NCBI GenBank assembly: GCA_903928895.1 | Contig: CAIYSR010000029.1 | Location: forward strand, 1-64,000 | DNA: 64,000 bases | Direction: 5' to 3' | Source: an uncultured Rhodospirillales bacterium | Lineage (GTDB): Bacteria > Pseudomonadota > Alphaproteobacteria > Acetobacterales > Acetobacteraceae | Shown here: positions 1-9,439 of the stretch, one piece after another | How the letters are laid out: the number at the start of each line of letters is the position of its first letter | Numbering within the stretch: the stretch's first letter is position 1 | The notes under the pieces: model-generated | Seen by the model: only the letters and a program-made list of their open reading frames with translations | Databases searched by the model: none | What the model was told of the DNA's origin: nothing | Program-made: the position numbers and the translations under genes

Positions 1-76
1 CAAGCGCGCGCACGCGTTGTGTGGCATCCAGATCTCCGATCACGGCAAGCCATCGCGCGAATGCCCCATTCTCCAT
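1..76 (-). CDS. 5' end of a gene cut by the window edge, possibly an IS1595-type transposase
   Basis: An open frame on the minus strand begins with ATG at 76 and runs off the window start. Only 25 residues are visible, beginning MENGAFARWLAVIGDLD. A strong ribosome binding site (GGGGAGGA) lies seven to eight bases upstream of this ATG, which supports a real start. The sequence vaguely recalls the N-terminus of some IS1595-like transposases in alphaproteobacteria, but 25 residues are too few to be sure. A hypothetical protein is equally possible. It would be transcribed in the same direction as pepN, whose 3' end lies about 110 bases away with a hairpin element between. Confidence 0.35.
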   Translation of the reverse strand, partial: MENGAFARWLAVIGDLDATQRVRAL

Positions 77-138
77 CCGGCCGTCCTCCCCAAGCGCCAA
101 CGGCAGAATCGCAGGTCTCAACAGGTGCCGCAATAAGA

Positions 139-178
139 GCGTTTTTGTTTCTTTTTTCCAAAAAAGAAACCGCTTCGC
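139..178 (-). repeat. U-run/A-run hairpin element after pepN (copy C)
   Basis: A perfect 11-bp inverted repeat (arms 147-157 and 160-170) has a T-run in one arm and an A-run in the other, with a two-base loop. Read in pepN direction it is GAAGCGG, then GTTTC plus T6, loop, A6 plus GAAAC, then AAAAAC. It begins a few bases after the pepN stop codon. Two similar copies occur at 39.6 kb, also directly after stop codons. It lacks the usual GC-rich stem followed by a T-tract, so it is terminator-like rather than a textbook terminator. Confidence 0.75.
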
Positions 179-182
179 CTTC

Positions 183-2795
183 CTATCCGCTCAGCGACTT
201 CGAAGCCTTCTCGTAGCTGAAACGGCTCAGTCCGGGTTGCGCCAGGATGCGTTCGAGTTCGGCGCGCATGAGTGCGGCGCGGCCGGGGTCGTGGCGGCGC
301 CAGCTGCCGAGCGGGTTAAGCATGCGGGAGGCGGTCTGGCCGTTGAGCGGGTCGAGCGTGATCAGGACGTCGGCGAGCAGGCGGTAGCCGGCGCCCGAGG
401 CGGCGTGGAAGCGGACCTGGTTGGCGGAAGCGAAGGTGGCGATGAGGGCGCGGACGCGGTTAGGGTTGCGCAGGTCGAAATCCGGGTGGCGCATCAGGTC
501 GCGCACGGTGTCCACCGTACCGGCGAGCGGCGAGGCGGCCTGGATGGCGAACCATTTGTCCAGCACCAGGTCCTCGTTGCGCCAACGGGCATAGAAGCTG
601 GCCAGGGCCTCGGTGCGGGCCGGCGTGTCGGCTTCGGCAAGGGCGGCGAGGGCAGCGATCTGGTCGGTCATGTTGCCGGCGGTTGCGAACTGGGCGGCGG
701 CGCGGGCGGTGTCGCCGGCGGCGGCGACGTAGGAGAGGCAGGCATTGCGCAAAGCGCGGCGGCCGATGCCGGGACCGTCGGGGCGATAGGGCGCGAGGTC
801 GGTCAGGCGATCATGGGTGGCGCGCAGTTCGGTGCCCAGGGTGGTGCCGATCGCGTGGCGCAGGAAGCGACGCACGGCGTGCACGGCGTCGACGTCGATT
901 TCGTCCATGCGATCGGCGATGGCGGCCTCGCCGGGGAGGAGGAGGGCCTCGGCGGCGAAGGCGTGGTCGGTGTCGGCGCTGGCGAGTGTGGCCCGCAGGG
1001 CGGCGAGGAGGCCGGGGTCGGCATCGAGCGGATCGCCCCGGCGGTGCGCGGCGATCATCTCCAGCATCAGATCGGTGGCGTAGTGCTGGAAGGAGTCCCA
1101 GCGCACGAAAGGGTCGCGGTCGTGGGCGGCGAGGAAAAGCAGGCGGTCCCGGGTGAGGCCGGAGAGGCGGACCGGGGCGGAGTAGTCGCGCAGCAGGGAA
1201 GGCACCGGGGGCGCGGCGATATTGTCGAAGGTGAAGGATTGCGCGGCTTCGCGCAGAAGCAGAAGTGTGGGCGGGATGAGTTCGGCACCGTCGGGGCCAA
1301 GCAGGCCCGTGGCGACGGGGATCGGCAAAGGGTGTTTTTCGGGCTGGCCTGGGGTGGGGGCGGTGCTTTGGCGCAGGGTCAGGGTGTAGCGCCGCGCTGC
1401 GGGATCGTAGTGGTCGGTGATTGCCAGGTCCGGGGTGCCGGCTTGGCTGTACCAGGCCATGAATTCACCGATGTCGACGCCGGCGCCGTCCCGCAGGGCG
1501 AAGACGAACTCCTCGATGGTGACCGCGGTGTTGTCGTGGCGGGCGAAGTAGAGGTCCATCCCCTTGCGGAAGCCCTCGGCGCCGAGCATGCGGTGCAGCA
1601 TGCGGACGATTTCGGCGCCTTTTTCGTAGATGGTCGGGGTGTAGAAATTGTCGATCGCGAGATAGCTGTCCGGCCGGACCGGGTGGGCCAGGGGGCCGGC
1701 GTCCTCGGGGAACTGGGCGGCGCGGAGGCGGCGGACGTCATGCAGGCGCTTGACGGCGGGGCTGCCCTGGTCGGCGGAGAACTGCTGGTCGCGAAAGACG
1801 GTGAGGCCCTCTTTCAGCGAAAGCTGGAACCAGTCGCGGCAGGTGACGCGGTTGCCGGTCCAGTTGTGGAAATATTCGTGGGCGATCACCGCCTCGATCT
1901 GCTGGTAGTCGGTGTCGGTGGCGGTCTCGGGGCGGGCGAGGACGTATTTGGTGTTGAAGACGTTGAGGCCCTTGTTTTCCATGGCGCCCATGTTGAAGTC
2001 CGACACGGCGGCGATGTTGAAGACGTCGAGGTCGTATTCGAGGCCGTAGACGTCTTCGTCCCACTTCATCGAGGTCTTGAGGGCCTGCATCGCATGCCCG
2101 CAACTGGCCTCGTCGCCGCGGCGGACATAGATCGCCAGGGCGACTTCGCGGCCGGAGCGGGTGATGAAGCGGTCGTGCACGGCCACCAGATCTCCGGCGA
2201 CGAGGGCGAAGAGGTAGGAGGGTTTGGGATGGGGATCGACCCAGCGCGCCCAGTGGGTGTCGCCGTCGGAGCCGGCGGCATCCGGGTTGCCATTGGAGAG
2301 GAGCACCGGGACGGTTGCGCGGTCGGCGACGATGGTGGTGGTGAAGCGGCTCATCACGTCGGGCCGGTCGGGGAAGAAGGTGATGCGGCGGAAGCCTTCG
2401 GCCTCGCATTGGGTGAAGTAGTTGCCACCGGAGAGGTAGAGGCCGGACAGCTCGGTGTTTGCGGCGGGGTTGTTGCGCACGACAATTTCGAGCGTGGCCG
2501 CCGCCGGCAGGTCGGCGATGACCAGGGTGCCGCCGGGCTCGATGGTGTAGCGGTTGGGGCTCAGCGGCGCGCCGTCGAGCTGGATGGAGACCAGTTCGAT
2601 ACCCTCGCCATCGAGCCGTAGGGCCGAAGTGGCGTCACGCTCGGCGGGATTGCGGCGCAGGGACAGGCGCGAGCGGACGGTGGTGGCCGCGGGGTCGAGC
2701 GTAACGTGGAGATCGACGTCGTCGATCAGGAAGGCGGGCGGGCGGTAGTCATGGCGCAGGATGGCGCGCGGCGTGGCGTCGGGCTGGGTGGTCAT
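183..2795 (-). CDS. pepN: Aminopeptidase N (M1 family zinc metallopeptidase)
   Basis: This 870-residue protein has the full length of bacterial PepN. It removes N-terminal residues from peptides in the cytoplasm as part of peptide turnover. The exopeptidase motif GAMEN is at residues 270-274. The zinc site is HEYFH at 306-310 with the third ligand Glu329 in the KEGLTVF segment, exactly 18 residues after the second histidine. The N-terminal beta domain (about 1-190) and the long helical C-terminal domain are both present. The start lies 18 bases after the stop of the upstream PrsW-type protease gene, so the two are probably cotranscribed. A hairpin element follows the TAG stop at 183-185. The identification is secure; substrate preference cannot be read from sequence. 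Confidence 0.97.
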   Translation of the reverse strand: MTTQPDATPRAILRHDYRPPAFLIDDVDLHVTLDPAATTVRSRLSLRRNPAERDATSALRLDGEGIELVSIQLDGAPLSPNRYTIEPGGTLVIADLPAAATLEIVVRNNPAANTELSGLYLSGGNYFTQCEAEGFRRITFFPDRPDVMSRFTTTIVADRATVPVLLSNGNPDAAGSDGDTHWARWVDPHPKPSYLFALVAGDLVAVHDRFITRSGREVALAIYVRRGDEASCGHAMQALKTSMKWDEDVYGLEYDLDVFNIAAVSDFNMGAMENKGLNVFNTKYVLARPETATDTDYQQIEAVIAHEYFHNWTGNRVTCRDWFQLSLKEGLTVFRDQQFSADQGSPAVKRLHDVRRLRAAQFPEDAGPLAHPVRPDSYLAIDNFYTPTIYEKGAEIVRMLHRMLGAEGFRKGMDLYFARHDNTAVTIEEFVFALRDGAGVDIGEFMAWYSQAGTPDLAITDHYDPAARRYTLTLRQSTAPTPGQPEKHPLPIPVATGLLGPDGAELIPPTLLLLREAAQSFTFDNIAAPPVPSLLRDYSAPVRLSGLTRDRLLFLAAHDRDPFVRWDSFQHYATDLMLEMIAAHRRGDPLDADPGLLAALRATLASADTDHAFAAEALLLPGEAAIADRMDEIDVDAVHAVRRFLRHAIGTTLGTELRATHDRLTDLAPYRPDGPGIGRRALRNACLSYVAAAGDTARAAAQFATAGNMTDQIAALAALAEADTPARTEALASFYARWRNEDLVLDKWFAIQAASPLAGTVDTVRDLMRHPDFDLRNPNRVRALIATFASANQVRFHAASGAGYRLLADVLITLDPLNGQTASRMLNPLGSWRRHDPGRAALMRAELERILAQPGLSRFSYEKASKSLSG

Positions 2796-2813
2796 GCATG
2801 CTCCGGTCAGCGG

Positions 2814-3782
2814 TCAGGCGGGTTCGACCCTGATCCATTCGCCGTTGCCGCTCAAGGGGGGACGTTTCGGCCGCGAGAACAGCACATCGAGCGTCAGCAC
2901 CGCCGGCAGCACCGCCAGCAGGCTCGCGTTCCACAGCGCCTGGGCCTGGAATCCGCTCATCACCACGGGCACGAAGACGACGCAGAGATAGAGGCGCCCG
3001 GCGCGCTTCACCATCGCGCGCAGAGTGCCGCCGAGCGGGCCGCCGAGGTCGCGCTCGGCATCGGCCCCGGCGGCGGCGACCAGGGCAGAGTTGCACAGTG
3101 CCACCGCCAGCACGCCGCCGCCGAGCATGGCGATCACCACGGCCGGCATCTTGAGATCGATGAATTCGGGGGTCGAGAGCATCAGCAGGGTGTCGAACGT
3201 GCCGTGCAGCGCCACCGGCACCACCAGCGCGAGCAGCAGGCCGGCCCAGCGCGAGACGTCGTTGGCGATGGTGCCGACGACCAGCGCACCCATCATCAGC
3301 CCGCAGACTCCGTGGATCGGCACCGAGGCGGCCCCGCGCAGCAGGGCGATCGACTGCCAGTCCGTCCCGGCGTTGATCAGATAGAGGATGTTCTCGACGC
3401 CAGCGAAGCCCATGGCAACGGCGATGGACACCATCACCACGCTGCGCAGCCGCCGTCGGTCAAGCATCGCCATCGCGGCCAGCAGGCCCAGCATCTTGAC
3501 GCCCTCCTCCGGCAGGGCGGCGATGAGGAAGCCGGTGAGGATGGCGCGCATGCCTTCGTTGATGTGCAGCGCGGCGCCGAGCAGGGTCTCGACGAAGGCC
3601 TCGAGCGGGATGGCCAGTCCGGCCGACGCCAACCCGGCAAGAAGCGCACACCACAGCGCCGGGCTGCGCCAGGATTCGCGCGACTTGAACAGGCCATAGC
3701 CGATCAGCAGCAGCGGCGGGCCGAGCGAGGCGACGATCCACATTGGCGAAATCGGTCTTCTCAGGGAAAGCGGCAGTTGCAT
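2814..3782 (-). CDS. PrsW-family intramembrane metalloprotease
   Basis: This 322-residue polytopic membrane protein has about eight hydrophobic segments. The family's conserved elements are visible: the double glutamate in PEEGVK (Glu92, Glu93), the FxxxE element at Phe126-Glu130, His157 in HGVCG and His193 with Asp197 in HGTFD. These are the proposed metal and catalytic residues of PrsW-type (CAAX-protease-like, PF13367) enzymes. In Bacillus subtilis PrsW cleaves an anti-sigma factor, but the substrate here is unknown and no partner anti-sigma gene is adjacent. The gene precedes pepN by 18 bases on the same strand and probably shares its transcript. A tail of about 30 residues ends the protein beyond the last membrane segment. 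Confidence 0.88.
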   Translation of the reverse strand: MQLPLSLRRPISPMWIVASLGPPLLLIGYGLFKSRESWRSPALWCALLAGLASAGLAIPLEAFVETLLGAALHINEGMRAILTGFLIAALPEEGVKMLGLLAAMAMLDRRRLRSVVMVSIAVAMGFAGVENILYLINAGTDWQSIALLRGAASVPIHGVCGLMMGALVVGTIANDVSRWAGLLLALVVPVALHGTFDTLLMLSTPEFIDLKMPAVVIAMLGGGVLAVALCNSALVAAAGADAERDLGGPLGGTLRAMVKRAGRLYLCVVFVPVVMSGFQAQALWNASLLAVLPAVLTLDVLFSRPKRPPLSGNGEWIRVEPA

Positions 3783-3827
3783 CCTAGCCGCGGGAGGTTA
3801 AGCGATGATGAATCCCGAGCCAGCGCG

Positions 3828-5231
3828 CTACGCTTCGTGGTCGTCCTGCGCGCCGTCATCCCCCGCGTCGTCGGCCAGGCCGAGAAGCTGCTGCGCCGTC
3901 ACCGAATCGGCCGCCTGCACGCCTTTCAGCGTGCGCCCGATCACCCGCGTGCGGACCCGTGCCGCCTCGATCGTGTTGCTGAAGGTGTTGGCCTGCTTGC
4001 CCAGAGATTCCAGCACCTTGTCCATCTTGCCCATTTCGGACTTAGTGGCCTCCAGCAGCTCGCCGATATGGGCCGACTTCTCCTCAAGGGTCATCGTCAG
4101 ATAGCCGAGATGGATGGTGCGCAGCAGGGCCGGGAACATCGTCGGCCCCATCACCAGCACCCGGCTGCTGTTGCCGAGATCCGCCACGAGGCCGGGGATA
4201 CGGGCGATTTCGGCATAGAGCCCATCGGTCGGCAGGTACATCACCGCGAAATCCACGGTCGCGGGCGGCGAGATGTATTTGGCGGCGATCTTTTTCGCCT
4301 CGTCGCGCACCCGCTTCTCCATCGCGCGGCGCGCGGCGCGCTCGGCCTCGGCGTCGCCGGCGTCGAGCGCCTGCAGGATGCGCTCGTAGTCCTCGACCGG
4401 GAACTTGGCATCGACCGGCAGGAATACGCGCGAGCCGCCGCGCATCGGCATCGCGACCGCGAACTCGACCGCGTCATCGGAGCCCGCGCGCGGCTTCCAG
4501 TTGGTTTCGTAGGCGCCGACCGGGAGGATGTCGTCGAGCATCGCGCGGACCTGGGTTTCGCCCCAGCCGCCGCGGGTCTTGACGTTGCCGAACAGGCGCT
4601 TGAGGTCACCGATCTGCACGGTGACGGCCTGGACGTCCCCCATTGCCTTCTGCACCGCGGCGAACTGCTCGGTCACCCGCTGGAACGAGGTCGTCATCTG
4701 TTTTTCGACCGCTTCGTGGAGCTGCTCGTTGACGGTTTTCTGGATCGCGTCGAGCTTGGCCTCATTGCCCTCGCGCAGTTCGCGCAGCCGGCTGTCGAGT
4801 GCGGTGCGCATGTCGCCGATGGCAACGGTCAGTTCGAGGCGCAGCTGCGCGCCGGCCGCGGTTTGCCGTTCGCCGACGCTCTGGAGCTGGAGGTTGACCG
4901 TTTTCTGGATGTCGGACAGGCGCGTCTCGTTGCCTTCGCGCAGATCGTTCAGGCGCTGGTCGAGGGTGGCGCGCATCTCGGCGAGCGTGGTGCCGATCTC
5001 GCCGCGCAACTGACCGCCGACGGTGCCGAGCTGGCTGCCGAGCGCCCGTTCGGTGTCGGCGAGGGCGGCGCGCAGGGTATCGGTTTCGCTGCGCTGCGCG
5101 GCCAGGATCTGCTCGCCGAGCAGGCGCAGGCGCTCGAACCTGGCGGACTGGCGCAGCACGGCCAGCCCTGCGCCGAGGGCGAACAACGCCGCGACGCCGG
5201 AGGCGGCGAGGCTGGGAATGTCGAATGTCAC
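3828..5231 (-). CDS. rmuC: DNA recombination protein RmuC homologue
   Basis: RmuC proteins have a membrane anchor, a long coiled coil and a C-terminal nuclease-like domain, and limit inversions and recombination between repeats. All three parts are visible. A hydrophobic segment lies near residues 8-25, a charged coiled coil follows to about 200, and the RmuC domain contains GGWGETQVRAMLDDILP and LPVDAKFPVEDY. I place the start at GTG 5231, which overlaps the TGA of the upstream transporter gene (GTGA), giving 467 residues. A GTG nine codons upstream at 5258 is an alternative. The coiled coil holds a clear internal duplication: the roughly 31-residue unit around LREGNETRLSDIQKTVN recurs as LREGNEAKLDAIQKTVN. 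Coupling to a drug transporter is probably not functionally informative. Confidence 0.93.
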   Translation of the reverse strand: MTFDIPSLAASGVAALFALGAGLAVLRQSARFERLRLLGEQILAAQRSETDTLRAALADTERALGSQLGTVGGQLRGEIGTTLAEMRATLDQRLNDLREGNETRLSDIQKTVNLQLQSVGERQTAAGAQLRLELTVAIGDMRTALDSRLRELREGNEAKLDAIQKTVNEQLHEAVEKQMTTSFQRVTEQFAAVQKAMGDVQAVTVQIGDLKRLFGNVKTRGGWGETQVRAMLDDILPVGAYETNWKPRAGSDDAVEFAVAMPMRGGSRVFLPVDAKFPVEDYERILQALDAGDAEAERAARRAMEKRVRDEAKKIAAKYISPPATVDFAVMYLPTDGLYAEIARIPGLVADLGNSSRVLVMGPTMFPALLRTIHLGYLTMTLEEKSAHIGELLEATKSEMGKMDKVLESLGKQANTFSNTIEAARVRTRVIGRTLKGVQAADSVTAQQLLGLADDAGDDGAQDDHEA

Positions 5232-6388
5232 CGGTAGTTCCGCTCCACGAAAATCCACGCCAGCATGGCCGGCAGGGCGAAACCGGTCATCGTTATCATC
5301 ACCCCCGGCGGCCCGTACAGGTCAAACATCAGCCCTACGATGAACCCGGCGAGGGCGCCAGTGAGCATCTGCATGGCGCCGATCAGAGCCGACCCGGCGC
5401 CAGCCATGTGCGGGATGTTCTCGAGTGCGGCATGGGTCACGTTCGGGCTGACCAGGCCGCGGCTGAGCGTGGTCAGCAGGAACACCGGCAGCAACAGGCC
5501 GAGGGACAGGTGCCCGGACAGCACGATCCCGGCGACCGACGCCAGCGTGGCACCGGCCAGGCCGAGGCCCATCGGCCAGTGCGCCGCCCAGCCGCGGCGG
5601 GCGGCGAAGCGGTTGATCCAGGCCCCGGCCAACACCCCGGAGGTGATCAACGCGAAAACCCACCCAAATTGCGCCGTGCTAAGCTGGAGCGTGCCAAGCA
5701 AGAGCAGTGGCGCGGCGGTGACGAAGCAGAAGACATTGGCGAGGTTCAGCGCCCCCACCACACCGAAGGCCAGGGTTCGCCGTTCCGCCAGGATACTGCC
5801 GACCGGCCCTTGCGGCCGCACCCGACGCGTCTCCCCAAGCCCCAGCACCACGACGGTCAGCAGCACGATTCCGGTTGCCGCCTGCACCGCGAAGATCGCG
5901 CGCCACCCCGCCAGTTCCAGGATCGCGCCACCGATGCTCGGCCCGATCACCGGGGCGAGGCTGAACACCAGACTGATCGTGGACAGTCGTGCCCGCGCGA
6001 TCTCGCCTTCGGCCAGATCGCGCACGATGGCGAAGGCAAGCACCGGCCCGCCGGCGGCGCCCACGCCTTGCAGGATCCGGGCGGCCAGCAGCGTGGTGAT
6101 CGAGGGGGAGAGGGCGCTGGCAATGCCGCCGATGGCGTAGAGCGCCAGCGAAACCGCGAGCACCGGCCAGCGCCCGATCCGGTCCGACAGCGGCCCCAGC
6201 ACCAGTTGCGCTGCACCAAAGCCGATCATGAAGCCGCTCAGCGTCAGCGCGGCCGTGGCGGGATCGATGGCGAAGCCGGCCTGCATCTGGGGTAGCCCGG
6301 GGAGTCCCATGTCGACAGACAACGCCGGCAGCCCGGCGAGGGCGCCGAGCAGCAGCGTGAAGCCGATTCGATGGGGGTCGATGCGCAT
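5228..6388 (-). CDS. Bcr/CflA-family MFS multidrug transporter
   Basis: This 386-residue protein has twelve predicted membrane segments and resembles the Bcr/CflA group of drug:proton antiporters. The signature between segments 2 and 3 is GPLSDRIGRWPV, the motif typical of major facilitator proteins. Motif C, typical of antiporters, appears as APVIGPSIGGAIL in segment 5. The short N-terminus with SVDMGLPGLPQM in the first loop matches the family pattern of a conserved aspartate and proline. It exports unknown substrates across the inner membrane. Its stop codon overlaps the likely GTG start of rmuC, so the two are translationally coupled. No dedicated regulator is adjacent. Confidence 0.9.
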   Translation of the reverse strand: MRIDPHRIGFTLLLGALAGLPALSVDMGLPGLPQMQAGFAIDPATAALTLSGFMIGFGAAQLVLGPLSDRIGRWPVLAVSLALYAIGGIASALSPSITTLLAARILQGVGAAGGPVLAFAIVRDLAEGEIARARLSTISLVFSLAPVIGPSIGGAILELAGWRAIFAVQAATGIVLLTVVVLGLGETRRVRPQGPVGSILAERRTLAFGVVGALNLANVFCFVTAAPLLLLGTLQLSTAQFGWVFALITSGVLAGAWINRFAARRGWAAHWPMGLGLAGATLASVAGIVLSGHLSLGLLLPVFLLTTLSRGLVSPNVTHAALENIPHMAGAGSALIGAMQMLTGALAGFIVGLMFDLYGPPGVMITMTGFALPAMLAWIFVERNYR

Positions 6389-6496
6389 GACGGTTGCAAA
6401 ATTCGGTCAATCGCGCGCGGGCGCAAGAGGGAATCCGGTACGGTCATGTCAACGTGAAACCGCTGTCAACCGGGGATAGATTTTACGTCGTATTGT

Positions 6497-9298
6497 TCAG
6501 TTGTCGCGGAGAAATGCCTGGGTTTCCGACACCGCGGCGGCGAGGCCGAGCCGTACCGGGGCGGCGCCGGGGGGAAAGGCGGAGAACAGCCGGGTGGGAG
6601 TCAGCCGATCGAGCAGCACGAATACGCCACGATCCGTCGCGCTGCGGGTCAGCCGCCCGAACGCCTGGCGCAACCGGTAGCGCACCACGCGGTCGTCATA
6701 GCCGCCGGTGTCGCCTTCGCCGAGATGCAGGCGGCGCTCACGATGCAGGATGTCCGGCCGCGGCCAGGGCACGCGCTCGAACACCACGAGCCGCAGCGCG
6801 CGGCCGGGGACATCGACGCCGTCGCGCATCGCGTCGGTGCCGAGCAGGCAGCTTTCCTCCTCGGTGCGGAAGACATCGACCAGGGTGGCGTTGTCCATCG
6901 CGTCGACGTGCTGCGCGAACAAGGGGATGCCGGCCGCTTCCAGATCGGGGGCAATGCGGGCGTGGACGGCGCGCAGGCGGGAGATCGCGGTGAACAGGCC
7001 GAGCCCGCCGCCACCGGAGGCCTGGAACAGCGCCTTGTAGGCAGCGGCGAGCTGGCCGATGTCGCGGGAATTGATGTCGTTGACCACGATCACGCGGGTT
7101 TGCGCGGCATAGTCGAACGGACTCGCCACTGCGACGCGGATCGCGGGGGCGGCGAGATGGGTGGCGCCGACTCGGGCCTCGGCCACTGCCCAGGCGGCCT
7201 CGGCATCCTCGGCCCCGCCGTCGCGCAGGGTGGCGGAAGTGACCAGCATGCCGTGTGCGGGCTGCGCCAGGGTCATCACGAAGGGGATCGTCGGATCGAG
7301 CCAATGGCGATGAAGACCGACATTGGAGTCGGTTTTGCCGTCCCGCCGGTCAAGCCGGAGGAACAGGACGTGTTCGGGCCGGCGACCGGGTTCGGGCGGC
7401 TCGGCGCTGGCCGCGGCGAGCATGGCACGCCAGGCGCCGAGCGGATCGAGGGCACGGCGGCGCAGGGTGCGGGCGGCAGCCTCGATGCGGTTGCGCAGAC
7501 TCTCCTCGAGCTCCTCGGCCTCGTCCTCCAGCCGGGCATCGAGCCGATCGGCCAGGGTTTTCACCGGGATGGCGAGGCGTTCGAGGGCGCGGCCGAGCAG
7601 ATCGGCGGCGTCGGCAAGGCCGGGTCCGACCGGGTAGAGATCGCATTCACGGCTACCGGCATAGGCGTTGTCGTTCTGGGTGCGGGCCAGCAACTGCACC
7701 CGCGCCACGCGCAGGAAGGCTTCGCTCGGATTGGTCCGCTCGCCGGCCACCAGCTCCGACGTGGCTTCCCCCAGGCGCGCCACCCAGTTCGGGGCGGGCA
7801 ACGCGCGGGCGGCCTGGAGGATCGCGTCCAGGGGGGCTTCGAGCTCGGGCTTTCCCGCCACCATCTCCTCCAGGCGGCGCTTCAGCCCGCGCGCGCGGGA
7901 ACGGCCGCCCTCGGCGCCGAGCAACCAGCGGCGCAGCTCTGCGCCCTCGATGCCGGAGAATTCGGCGGAGAAGGCGCTGTCGGCAGCATCGAAGACATGG
8001 TGCCCCTCGTCGAAGACGTAGCGGGTCGGCACGGTTGCGTCGTCGATGCCACCCCAGGCGGCCTGCGCCATCACCAGGGCGTGGTTCGCCACCACGAGGT
8101 CGGCTGTCCGCGCCCGGCGGATGGTGTGTTCGATGAAGCAGCGCCGCCAGTGCGGGCAGCCGGCGTGGATGCACTCTCCGCGCCGGTCGGCGAGACCCCA
8201 GGCCAGGCCGGGGCCGAACAATTCGCCGAACCAGCCTGGCAGGTCGCCGCCCTGGATATCGCCATCCGATGTCACCGCGGCCCAGCGGGTGATCAGGGCG
8301 ATGGGGATGAGGGATTGCGGCACCCCGGTGGCAGCCGCCGCCACGGCATCCTCAAGATTGAGCAGGCAGAGGTAGTTCTCGCGGCCTTTGCGCACCACCA
8401 CGCGACGGCGGCGCTCCTCGGGGTCGGGCAGCAGACGGGCCAGCTCGCCCTCGACCTGGCGCTGCAAATGGCGCGTAAAGGTCGAAATCCAAACCGGACC
8501 CTTGTTGCGCTCGGCCCAGAGGCTCGCCGGGGCGATGTAGCCGAGGGTTTTGCCCGTGCCGGTGCCGGCCTCCGCCAGCACGACATGCGGCTCGCCGGCG
8601 ATCTCGCGCGGGGCGAAGGCGGCGGAGACGGCGGCGGCGTAGTCCGCCTGCCCCGGACGCTGCTCGGCGCCGGTGCCGAGCATCGCGGCAAGTCGCTGCC
8701 GGGCCTCGGCCGGGGGCACTGGCAGGGAGGATGGCGGTGGCGGGGAGGCAGCGTCCTCCCATTCCGGCAGGCGTTTCCACACCTGCAAAGCTGCCACCGA
8801 GGGGGCGGCACCGGGCCGAGCAAGTGCCGCCATGACGCAGGCGGCCCAGTCCCAACCCATCTGCCCCATTCGCGCCGCGAGCCCGGCGGCGTCGCGGTTG
8901 GACGGCAGATCGCGCCCCGCCGCCAGATGCGCCAGCAGCGCGGTGGCAATATCAGGCAACAGCAAGGCAGCGGCTTCGAGTCCGTGGGCTGGCGGCGGCA
9001 GGTCGAGCGCCAGGGCCAGCCCGCGCGGCGTCGGCGCGGCGGCGCGTCCGGGCATGGCGAAGGCGAAAAGTTCCAGCAGGTCATGCGCCGGCATCGACTG
9101 GATGCCGAGCCGGCGCAGGGTCGCGGGGCCGTGCACGAGCAGCGGCGGCGGGCCGGCGCGCAGCAGCCGCGCCGCTTCCGCGGTCGCCAGGTCGAGCACC
9201 TCGCCGTCCTCGGTGAGGATGCAGGCGCGGCCGATCCCGGCCACCACGGCCGGCGCCGAGGGCAGGATCAGGCGCGGCGCGGAGGGGGAAGCAGCCAT
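6497..9298 (-). CDS. DinG/XPD-type ATP-dependent DNA helicase with iron-sulfur cluster
   Basis: This 933-residue superfamily 2 helicase belongs to the DinG/YoaA-XPD group. Walker A (GTGTGKT) is near residues 245-251 and the Walker B box is DEGHH at 430-434, a variant of DEAH. Four cysteines (311, 376, 381, 387) between them match the 4Fe-4S cluster of XPD-like helicases. The C-terminal half carries the late helicase motifs, including RDGVDVPG and the QAFGRLTR arginine finger. The N-terminal region (about 1-200) lacks recognisable exonuclease motifs but has the layout common in alphaproteobacterial versions. The protein probably unwinds damaged or structured DNA 5' to 3'. It is divergent from hmgA across 141 bases. 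No LexA-type box was seen at its start. Confidence 0.92.
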   Translation of the reverse strand: MAASPSAPRLILPSAPAVVAGIGRACILTEDGEVLDLATAEAARLLRAGPPPLLVHGPATLRRLGIQSMPAHDLLELFAFAMPGRAAAPTPRGLALALDLPPPAHGLEAAALLLPDIATALLAHLAAGRDLPSNRDAAGLAARMGQMGWDWAACVMAALARPGAAPSVAALQVWKRLPEWEDAASPPPPSSLPVPPAEARQRLAAMLGTGAEQRPGQADYAAAVSAAFAPREIAGEPHVVLAEAGTGTGKTLGYIAPASLWAERNKGPVWISTFTRHLQRQVEGELARLLPDPEERRRRVVVRKGRENYLCLLNLEDAVAAAATGVPQSLIPIALITRWAAVTSDGDIQGGDLPGWFGELFGPGLAWGLADRRGECIHAGCPHWRRCFIEHTIRRARTADLVVANHALVMAQAAWGGIDDATVPTRYVFDEGHHVFDAADSAFSAEFSGIEGAELRRWLLGAEGGRSRARGLKRRLEEMVAGKPELEAPLDAILQAARALPAPNWVARLGEATSELVAGERTNPSEAFLRVARVQLLARTQNDNAYAGSRECDLYPVGPGLADAADLLGRALERLAIPVKTLADRLDARLEDEAEELEESLRNRIEAAARTLRRRALDPLGAWRAMLAAASAEPPEPGRRPEHVLFLRLDRRDGKTDSNVGLHRHWLDPTIPFVMTLAQPAHGMLVTSATLRDGGAEDAEAAWAVAEARVGATHLAAPAIRVAVASPFDYAAQTRVIVVNDINSRDIGQLAAAYKALFQASGGGGLGLFTAISRLRAVHARIAPDLEAAGIPLFAQHVDAMDNATLVDVFRTEEESCLLGTDAMRDGVDVPGRALRLVVFERVPWPRPDILHRERRLHLGEGDTGGYDDRVVRYRLRQAFGRLTRSATDRGVFVLLDRLTPTRLFSAFPPGAAPVRLGLAAAVSETQAFLRDN

Positions 9299-9439
9299 GT
9301 CCCCTTATGACGAAGGGCCGCCGCCACCGCCAGCGGTCTCGCCGGGAGGCTGTGTCGCGGGCAAGGCGATCGCGCGGATCCGATCTTTTCAAACGCCGCC
9401 CGTCGCCCCTAGTCTCGATCTCAAAGGGAGATCGCCCAG

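Noticed and set aside
21-2621. Long plus-strand open frame opposite pepN
   Set aside because: It is antisense to a full-length, motif-complete aminopeptidase N; its Gly/Val/Glu-rich composition is typical of antisense frames in GC-rich DNA.
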